From assembly GCA_035513295.1 (NCBI GenBank), contig DATKCH010000013.1, positions 20,624 through 84,623 on the forward strand: a stretch of 64,000 nt of DNA. The letters run 5' to 3'. Of this stretch, positions 59,066-64,000 are shown one piece after another. The DNA comes from DATHRK01 sp035513295 (GTDB lineage: Bacteria; Gemmatimonadota; Gemmatimonadetes; Longimicrobiales; RSA9). Position 1 is the first letter of the stretch; each line of letters opens with the position of its first letter. Made by a program: the position numbers and the translations under genes. The notes beneath the pieces are model-generated. The model did not search any database. It worked only from the letters and a program-made list of their open reading frames with translations, and was not told the DNA's origin.

Positions 59066-60510
59066 TCGGCGCCACGGTGCGTGGCCGTGTACAGCGCGCC
59101 GCGCTTCTCGCCGTCCTGATCGACATAACCGCCCTCCACAAGGGCCTTTCGCGCCGCGTAGAACGTCCGGCGCTGGAGCTCGGACACCTCTTCCCACTGC
59201 GAAGCGGTCAGGCCGTGCGGAGGTGCAAGTAGGTGCAGAGAGTGCAGCGCCTGGAGCTGCGATTGCGTGAGTTCTCCGGCCCGTAGGTGCAACGCGCTCT
59301 TTGCACCTACCAGGACGATCGAGTCCCCGACCTCGAACGGCTCCAGATACATCCGCTCGAAGTGCGGGGCGTCCTTCATCTTCGCGCACTCGACGGTGAC
59401 CACGCCGTCCTCGGCGCGCATGCCGATCGAGACGTCCGCGGCACCGCGCAGCGCCGTCGACCCGCGCTCGCGCTTGCCATCGTGCGGGGAGTGGTGGAGG
59501 GCCAGGGTAGCCGCCCCGGTCTCGCCCCGGATCCGGTCCATCCCGGCCACGGCTGCGCCCATGTCGCCGGTAGAGTTCTCGTCGAACCCGGCCATGCACC
59601 GAGCTAGGGTATCGAACACAACCAGCGCCGGAGGTTGCTCGAGCGAATCCAGCAGCCTGAGGAACGCGGTCACCTCATCGGGCCTTGCGAGCGCGACCGG
59701 GTCGAGCAGGAAGCGGACACCGGCCCGACCGTGGAAGTGACGATGCCGCTTCCACACGCGGACGCGGGCGCCGAGCCCGGAGCGTCCCTCGCCGGAAACG
59801 TAGACGACGGGGCCGTGTCCTCCCACCTCACGCCCGAAGAACTCGAACCCCGTCGCCGCGCAGAGCGCGATGTACAGGGCGAGGAACGTCTTGTAGGACT
59901 CCGCGGGGCCGAAGAGCACCGCAAGCGATTCCTTCGGGAGCAGGCCGTCGATCAGATACTCGATCGGCGGGAGGTCCTCGATCGAAACGTCGTCGTACAG
60001 CCTCGGGGCGTGCGGGACGGCGAGGTGGGCCTGGAGCCCGGCGCGCCGCGCATCGTCCCGGTCGCGCAGCTCGTCGATCGAGACCGCGGAGTCCTCGATG
60101 TCGCGTAGGGCCGCCCGGGCGTGCTCGCCCCGGACGCGGCGCTCCCGCCGATCGAGGACCTCCTGTAGATTCGCGGCGAACGACGCGCGCGACGCAGCGT
60201 CCTGGAGGCCTATGATGGTGTCGAAGCCCTCGGGGCCAGAGAGGATCCCCTGAGCCCGCAGGTCTTCGAGGACCGTCGCGCCGTCGACCTCCGCCTCGCG
60301 CTCGACGCGCGCGGCGATCGTCCTGAAGATCGCCCGCGTGACCGGATCCGTGAACGCTTCCGCGGTCGCCCGCGCGAGCAGCTCGTCGCGGTGCTCCTCC
60401 TCCGCCGGGATCAGCGCGATCCCGAGGACCGCAGCCTCGCAAGCCGGTGCCGCAAACGACCCGTCCGCGATCTCCGGCTCGGGGACGACGGAAAGCGAGG
60501 GCGCCGTCAC
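59041..60510 (-). CDS. RepA-like replicative helicase with DnaB-type N-terminal domain
   Basis: A 489-residue protein. Residues 20-130 resemble the DnaB N-terminal helical domain (CEAAVLGIALIPAEEEHRDE; AFTDPVTRAIFRTIAARVER). The AAA/RecA core has Walker A GPAESYKTF (201-209) and Walker B ALVVFDTLARC (Asp300), with LALHHSPHDGKRERGSTALR. A winged helix closes it (LTASQWEEVSELQRRTFYAA). It would unwind the satellite origin. GTG start overlaps the PC4 gene; the stop lies within the iteron array. Confidence 0.8.
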   Translation of the reverse strand: MTAPSLSVVPEPEIADGSFAAPACEAAVLGIALIPAEEEHRDELLARATAEAFTDPVTRAIFRTIAARVEREAEVDGATVLEDLRAQGILSGPEGFDTIIGLQDAASRASFAANLQEVLDRRERRVRGEHARAALRDIEDSAVSIDELRDRDDARRAGLQAHLAVPHAPRLYDDVSIEDLPPIEYLIDGLLPKESLAVLFGPAESYKTFLALYIALCAATGFEFFGREVGGHGPVVYVSGEGRSGLGARVRVWKRHRHFHGRAGVRFLLDPVALARPDEVTAFLRLLDSLEQPPALVVFDTLARCMAGFDENSTGDMGAAVAGMDRIRGETGAATLALHHSPHDGKRERGSTALRGAADVSIGMRAEDGVVTVECAKMKDAPHFERMYLEPFEVGDSIVLVGAKSALHLRAGELTQSQLQALHSLHLLAPPHGLTASQWEEVSELQRRTFYAARKALVEGGYVDQDGEKRGALYTATHRGAELVGARCS

Positions 60511-60827
60511 GACGCCGGCGGCTCGAGGTTGTGATCGGCATAGTCGGCAAGCGGGTCTAGGAGCTCCTCAGACCAGGCCTCCAGCTCCGCGCGCTGCAAC
60601 GCGTCACGCAGCCGTGGGAGGTCCTCGACGCGGACGCTGACCCCCTTCCTGGTCGGTCCGAGCTCGCCGTCCTGGTACGGGACGTACATCCGGACGTCGA
60701 TGCGCTCAGCCCCTCGGAACGTCGATCGCGTGACCCGGAGCTCGCCGCCGCGGCCTAACGGGAGCGTGAGGTAGTCGCGGCCCTTGACCGGGGCCTTCGC
60801 CTTCGAGATTTTGCTCGTGTCCTCCAC
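60507..60827 (-). CDS. PC4/p15-like ssDNA-binding protein
   Basis: A 106-residue protein. The central block ERIDVRMYVPYQDGELGPTR then KGVSVRVEDLPRLRDALQRA matches the PC4 fold (DIR.Y....GE..PT.KG.S....... L..AL) known from eukaryotic coactivator PC4 and phage ssDNA-binding proteins. It probably protects single strands next to the helicase it overlaps by four bases. GGAGGAGG precedes the GTG. Confidence 0.75.
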   Translation of the reverse strand: MEDTSKISKAKAPVKGRDYLTLPLGRGGELRVTRSTFRGAERIDVRMYVPYQDGELGPTRKGVSVRVEDLPRLRDALQRAELEAWSEELLDPLADYADHNLEPPAS

Positions 60828-60857
60828 GTCCTCCTCCGGGTCCGCGTGGGTGGATCA

Positions 60858-60894
60858 GCGCCCTCGGCCTCGCCCGGCCGGGGGCGCACTTTTT
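60858..60894 (+). terminator. intrinsic terminator facing against the replication operon
   Basis: GCGCCCTCGGCC (60858-60869) pairs with GGCCGGGGGCGC (60876-60887) over 12 bp with one G-T pair and a 6-base loop, followed on the plus strand by ACTTTTT. It lies between two minus-strand genes, so it would stop plus-strand (antisense) transcripts. On the minus strand it has no U-tract. Confidence 0.65.
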
Positions 60895-61298
60895 CAGCCT
60901 GCCAGCCGCGGGCGACTCTCCTCCCCTTCCGGCCGCCCCCGCTCCACGATCTCCTCATGCTCGCTGAGCCACGCGCGCAGCTCGCCCGCGAGAAACACGA
61001 GCTCGCCGTCCAGCTTCCGATGGGGCAGTCTGTGAGTCGCCTTCGGGGAAGTATGCCGATACGCCCAGTCGCGGCTGCGCCCCAGGGCTTCCGTCAGCTC
61101 TGAGACCCCGAGCCGCGTGTTGGCGGGGACGATCCAGAGCCGCGTTCTCCAGCTGGCCGGCTCTGTGGCGACTACCGGGGTCGGGGGCCGGGCCGGCGTA
61201 TCGCCCTCAGCCTCCAGCGCCTCCGCGACCCACGCCGCGGGCACGAGCGCTCCAGGTGGGGCCTGTGCACACCAGCGTTCCAGCTCCGTCCGATTCAT
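60894..61298 (-). CDS. excisionase/AlpA-like HTH protein
   Basis: A 134-residue protein from ATG 61298. The C-terminal 65 residues have the excisionase-type winged helix (RLGVSELTEALGRSRDWAYR, then LPHRKLDGELVFLAGELRAW). The N-terminal half is Pro/Ala-rich. Such proteins direct excision or activate early satellite genes, as AlpA does in Gram-negative PICIs. It overlaps the ribbon-helix-helix gene and precedes PC4. Confidence 0.6.
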   Translation of the reverse strand: MNRTELERWCAQAPPGALVPAAWVAEALEAEGDTPARPPTPVVATEPASWRTRLWIVPANTRLGVSELTEALGRSRDWAYRHTSPKATHRLPHRKLDGELVFLAGELRAWLSEHEEIVERGRPEGEESRPRLAG

Positions 61299-61504
61299 TG
61301 TCCCGCCGCCGCGGCCGTCGCCCTCTCGTGGGCGGCGGCGACCACCGCCTCGCGAATGAAGGCTGCCAGCTCCTGCCCGGCGGCGAGACGCCCGGCCTCG
61401 ATGAGTGCGTCCTCGACCGGGTTGACTCGGAAGGATCGGACGATCGGCCGCGCCCTTCGCCGTCCGTCCGGACACAGGGTTGTAGACCCGCGCTCTGCGC
61501 TCAT
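61295..61504 (-). CDS. ribbon-helix-helix regulator
   Basis: A 69-residue basic protein from ATG 61504 with GAGAGGAAG upstream. The segment RPIVRSFRVNPVEDALIEAG then ELAAFIREAVVAAAHERA fits a beta strand followed by two helices (Arc/MetJ/MobC type). First gene of the minus-strand module, so probably its repressor or an accessory of replication. The stop overlaps the next ATG. Confidence 0.6.
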   Translation of the reverse strand: MSAERGSTTLCPDGRRRARPIVRSFRVNPVEDALIEAGRLAAGQELAAFIREAVVAAAHERATAAAAGQ

Positions 61505-61534
61505 TCTTCCTCTCGCCGCCCGCGCGAACAAGTG

Positions 61535-61563
61535 TTGACGGGTATACGAGACGAGCTTACCAT
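61535..61563 (+). promoter_or_regulatory. candidate promoter towards the integrase genes
   Basis: TTGACG (61535-61540) and TACCAT (61558-61563) are separated by 17 bases in the divergent gap 61505-61623. The same gap contains the palindromes GTATAC and TAGATCTA and a shared ATACGAGAC (also at 44415). It would transcribe the 61624 gene and the integrase; the facing minus promoter is less clear. Confidence 0.5.
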
Positions 61564-61623
61564 GTGAGAGTCAAGGCGTAGATCTATACCCTATGTATCC
61601 CCGCACCGAGAGGGCGCCGAGAG

Positions 61624-62496
61624 ATGATTCCGCCGCATACCCGTTGGTTCGCTCCTGCCCCGCGCCCCGTTCCGCGGCGGATTTGGCTGGATGAGGAGGA
61701 TCAGAGCCTCCGCTGGGAGCCGATCGGAGAGGGCGAGCTATTCGCGCCCGACGGCACCCCCAACGCGGATACCTGGCCTTCTTACCTCGAGCATGAGGCG
61801 GACGTGCTGCTACGCTTCTCCCGGCTTGGTGATGCAGAACCCGAGCGCATCCTTTCCTTCGCCCAGCGATTCGGAGTGCTGGAGCTCTGCGCGCACGAGC
61901 GCCCCCACACACACCCCCCGCTGCCGGACGAGGACCTGAACCCGGTCGGTGGCGCAGGTTACTGCCGGCCGACTCAGAGAGAGCCGCTCCGGATCTGGCG
62001 GTCGTACGCGACCCGCTGCGCGGCGGTGATGAGAATCGCCGAGCGAGTCCACGACGATGCCCCGGGCAGCCGAGACGACTGGGAGATCTACTACACTCCC
62101 GCCTTCCCCACTGACGTATCCGGCGCGCCGGACGGAGCCGGGAAGACCCTTGAGGGCGATCGCTACACGCTGGGCCGCGCGCTCGACGGTTGGCTGGCCG
62201 TGGGTGGCGTCCGGGCCCGCCTGGAGTGGGGCCCGGACCAGGGCCGGCCTAAGATGAGCGTCGGGAGCCCTACCCTTTTCGGGGCGATCGCACGAGAGAT
62301 CGCCTTCGTCGCCTCGGGATCGGGTGGCCTGCTGCAGTGCCACGGGTGCGGCGCCCTTTTCACGCCGGACCGAAAGCCCCGAAAGGGCGAGCGGCCATGG
62401 TGCGTCGACTGTTCAGAGAAGGGCGAGCCGTTGAAAGCGGCGAAGCGGCGGTACCGGCAGCGTAGGCGCCGCCACAACCGGAAGGAGCGCGATTAA
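61624..62496 (+). CDS. hypothetical protein with a C-terminal zinc ribbon
   Basis: A 290-residue protein starting MIPPHTRWFAPAPRPVPRRI. The C-terminus has CHGCGALFTPDRKPRKGERP then WCVDCSEKGEPLKAAKRRYR, a two-pair zinc ribbon followed by a very basic tail, resembling the CGNR-type ribbon of ABATE-like DNA-binding proteins. The N-terminal 200 residues are not recognised. It ends one base before the integrase ATG, so the two are co-expressed. Confidence 0.6.
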   Translation: MIPPHTRWFAPAPRPVPRRIWLDEEDQSLRWEPIGEGELFAPDGTPNADTWPSYLEHEADVLLRFSRLGDAEPERILSFAQRFGVLELCAHERPHTHPPLPDEDLNPVGGAGYCRPTQREPLRIWRSYATRCAAVMRIAERVHDDAPGSRDDWEIYYTPAFPTDVSGAPDGAGKTLEGDRYTLGRALDGWLAVGGVRARLEWGPDQGRPKMSVGSPTLFGAIAREIAFVASGSGGLLQCHGCGALFTPDRKPRKGERPWCVDCSEKGEPLKAAKRRYRQRRRRHNRKERD

Positions 62497-62497
62497 G

Positions 62498-63658
62498 ATG
62501 AGAGACCACAAGGCGCGGCGCACCGATCGCACCGGCGGCATCACCCGTCGCGGCGCCAACTCCTGGCAGCTTCAGGTCCGCATCGGGAAGAGGCGCTTCC
62601 GGAAGACGGTTCGCGGATCCAGGCTCGAGGCGGAGGACTCCTTGCTCGCGTATCGCCTCGAGCTGAAGCAGAAGCTCGAGGCGGACATCGTCCCCGGTGA
62701 GATGCGCTTCTCGGACCTGACCGCTGCGTTCCGGCGCGGCGTCCTCCCGGAGCTCCGCACCGATGGCACGCGAGTGTCCTATGAAAGCGCCCTCGGCCGC
62801 TTCGAGCGGTTCTTCACCGGCCAGCTGCTCGATCCCCCGATCGACCAGGTCAGGCGGAAGCACGTCAAGGCGTTCGTGCGGTGGCGCGGACGCACCAGGG
62901 ACCGGGGCAAGGGCCCGGTTTCCGCGTTCACCGTTCGGAAGGACCTCCGGGTCCTCCATCGCCTGCTCGCGTTCGCAGTCGTCGACCTAGAGGCGATCGA
63001 ATCGAATCCCGCGACCGGCGTCCCGGGGCCTCCGGTCGACGAACGGGCGCCCGTGATTCTCGCGGAGGACCAGTACGAGGACCTCCTGGATGCGTGCGCG
63101 GAGCGTCCGATGCTGCGGGCGTACGTGGCGGTTCTCGGGGAGACCGGGCTGCGCGCGGAATCGGAGGCCCTTCAGCTCCGGTGGGACGACGTCGACCTTG
63201 CCGCCCGGACGATCCACGTTCGGAGCGCCCCCGGTCGCCGCACGAAGACGGGTCGGTCGCGTCGCGTGCCGATCACCCCGTCGCTGGACGGGATCCTCCG
63301 GGATCACCTCGCCCGCTTCCGGTTCGCCACCTACCACGGCCGGCGCAGCGAACACGTCTTCCACCACCTGACGGACGGACGCACCCACCGGGCGGGCGAC
63401 CGCGTGAAGAGCTTCCGGAAAGCGTTCGCCAACGCGGCGGAGCGGGCCGGTCTACCCGAGGACTTCCGCCGGCATGATCTCCGGCATCGCCGGGCAACTC
63501 TCTGGATCGCCGAAGGCCGGAACCCGGTCCACGTGAAGGAGGCGCTCGGCCACGCGAATATCGCCACGACGATGCGCTACACGCACCTGGCTGACGAGCA
63601 CGTCGACGCGCTGCTCGCGCCCGCCCCGAACCCGCTCCGCGGGGCCGCGGCCGGGTGA
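62498..63658 (+). CDS. int: tyrosine-type site-specific integrase
   Basis: A 386-residue phage-type integrase. The N-terminal 70 residues form the arm-binding part (GGITRRGANSWQLQVRIGKR), then a SAM-like core-binding domain (FERFFTGQLLDPPIDQVRRK) and the catalytic domain with Arg219 (TGLRAESEALQLRW), Lys250, HDLRH (His326, Arg329), His352 in LGHANIATTMRYTH and catalytic Tyr361. It would recombine the 45-bp core in tRNA-Arg. It sits 95 bases from the attR core. Confidence 0.95.
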   Translation: MRDHKARRTDRTGGITRRGANSWQLQVRIGKRRFRKTVRGSRLEAEDSLLAYRLELKQKLEADIVPGEMRFSDLTAAFRRGVLPELRTDGTRVSYESALGRFERFFTGQLLDPPIDQVRRKHVKAFVRWRGRTRDRGKGPVSAFTVRKDLRVLHRLLAFAVVDLEAIESNPATGVPGPPVDERAPVILAEDQYEDLLDACAERPMLRAYVAVLGETGLRAESEALQLRWDDVDLAARTIHVRSAPGRRTKTGRSRRVPITPSLDGILRDHLARFRFATYHGRRSEHVFHHLTDGRTHRAGDRVKSFRKAFANAAERAGLPEDFRRHDLRHRRATLWIAEGRNPVHVKEALGHANIATTMRYTHLADEHVDALLAPAPNPLRGAAAG

Positions 63659-63662
63659 TCCG

Positions 63663-63682
63663 TGACCCCAATGTGACCCCAA
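63663..63682 (+). promoter_or_regulatory. paired TGACCCCAA motifs, candidate integrase arm sites (right end)
   Basis: TGACCCCAA at 63663 and 63674, spaced 11 bases, five bases after the integrase stop and about 70-90 bases from the core. The identical pair near the left end (43145, 43156) supports a recombination role. Confidence 0.5.
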
Positions 63683-63708
63683 TTCGGGAGGCGGGTCCTA
63701 TCAAGAGA

Positions 63709-63740
63709 GAGGGCGCAATGCCGCAAAGCGTTGCGCCCTC
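63709..63740 (+). terminator. hairpin after the integrase gene
   Basis: GAGGGCGCAA (63709-63718) pairs with TTGCGCCCTC (63731-63740) around a 12-base loop. It lies between the integrase and the attR core and could end integrase transcription before it enters the oppositely oriented tRNA. There is no clear T-tract. Confidence 0.5.
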
Positions 63741-63753
63741 GTCACTTCCTCGA

Positions 63754-63798
63754 TGCCCCCGGCGCGACTCGAACGCGCGACCTTGGGATTAGGAATCC
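63754..63798. repeat. attR core inside the intact tRNA-Arg gene
   Basis: This 45-bp sequence is identical to 42986-43030. Here it continues into the rest of the tRNA gene (CACGCTCTATCCACC), so this end keeps the functional gene. Joining 42985 to 63799 through one core copy reconstructs the unoccupied chromosome. Confidence 0.93.
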
Positions 63799-63827
63799 CA
63801 CGCTCTATCCACCTGAGCTACGGGGGC
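63754..63827 (-). tRNA. tRNA-Arg (anticodon CCU)
   Basis: Read on the minus strand the acceptor stem GCCCCCG pairs with CGGGGGC, and the D arm GCTC...GAGC follows. The anticodon stem TGGGA/TCCCA holds the loop TTCCTAA with anticodon CCT. The T arm is GCGCG-TTCGAGT-CGCGC and the discriminator is A. CCA is not encoded. It decodes AGG arginine codons. The gene is the integration target of the island. Confidence 0.95.
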
Positions 63828-63959
63828 CTACTGCCACGGTGCCCGCGCCATTCGACCGGCCGGAGCCGCGGCGGTCGATCTTCAGCACGTCCAGCCCGCT
63901 GGCTGGCGCAGTTCCTGCGAGATCGACCGATGCCGAGTGTAGCGGCACCGGGAGGAACA

Positions 63960-64000
63960 ATGTCCAAATGCGAGGTGTGCGGCAACGACTACCACATGAC
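63960..64000 (+). CDS. start of a small Cys-containing protein (cut by the window end)
   Basis: ATG at 63960 follows GGGAGGA by a few bases and opens MSKCEVCGNDYHM before the window ends. The CxxC near the N-terminus suggests a zinc or iron-sulfur mini-protein. It lies in host DNA right of the tRNA. Confidence 0.6.
   Translation, partial: MSKCEVCGNDYHM

Larger units (their letters stand above)
42986..63798. mobile_element. integrated phage-satellite-like genomic island in tRNA-Arg(CCU)
   Basis: The element is bounded by 45-bp direct repeats identical to the 3' part of the tRNA-Arg gene at 63754-63827. Next to the right repeat is a tyrosine integrase. Inside are an excisionase-like regulator, ssDNA-binding protein, RepA-like helicase, candidate iteron origin and two small-terminase-like genes, but no visible large terminase, portal, major capsid, tail or lysis genes. 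The other half carries defence-like cargo on the plus strand. Size is 20.8 kb including one repeat. A degraded prophage or a non-phage integrative element are the alternatives. Confidence 0.85.

Noticed and set aside
58951..59312. A CRISPR array in the repeated TGCACC region
   Set aside because: The repeats are six bases, in both orientations and irregularly spaced, and some lie inside a coding sequence; no cas gene is near.
43031..63753. A complete prophage
   Set aside because: No portal, capsid, large terminase, tail, holin or endolysin gene could be recognised among the island proteins.

Overview
This is a high-GC chromosome segment from a didermic (Gram-negative) bacterium. It carries a full Kdo/Lpt lipopolysaccharide module, Omp85 and TamB outer-membrane assembly genes, Lgt and lipoproteins, sigma-54 and a system I (Ccm) cytochrome c maturation operon. 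Gene style and content resemble Gemmatimonadota, but that placement is an inference: there is no rRNA in the window.

Host part, 1-42985. First come fatty-acid genes (fabG end, acpP, fabF), a DedA protein, a Xer-type recombinase, a glutamine amidotransferase and a beta-barrel protein. A plus-strand run follows: kdsB, pyrG, kdsA, kdsC, kdsD, lptC, lptA-like, lptB and rpoN. Most of these overlap by 1-11 bases, so it reads as one envelope operon. Glycan genes follow on both strands (two GT2 enzymes, a GT4 enzyme, YfhO, a flippase-like protein, a methyltransferase, PlsC). Between the convergent plsC and a TPR gene lies an AT-rich 28-bp sequence with the architecture of a dif site (26238-26265), which would place the window at the replication terminus. 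Beyond it are Omp85 and TamB, then a long minus-strand run: TPM protein, nucleotidyltransferase, lemA, ccmABC-D-EFGH and lgt.

Island, 42986-63798. A 45-bp direct repeat made of the 3' half of a tRNA-Arg(CCU) gene brackets 20.8 kb. The intact tRNA (minus strand) is at the right end, next to a tyrosine integrase. Leftwards from the integrase a minus-strand phage-like module runs: ribbon-helix-helix protein, excisionase-like HTH protein, PC4-type ssDNA-binding protein, RepA-like helicase, an iteron-like array (candidate origin), two tandem Nu1-type small terminases, then small and coiled-coil proteins including one that looks virion-related. No large terminase, portal, major capsid, tail or lysis gene is visible, so a phage satellite (PICI-like) fits better than a complete prophage. 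The left half is a plus-strand cargo of tightly coupled genes: HTH, two DUF4145-like proteins, HNH, paired small zinc-ribbon proteins around a membrane protein, two HEPN-like proteins and two TIR-like proteins. This is a plausible, possibly undescribed, anti-phage locus.

Right of the tRNA, 63828-64000, host sequence resumes with the start of a small Cys-rich protein.
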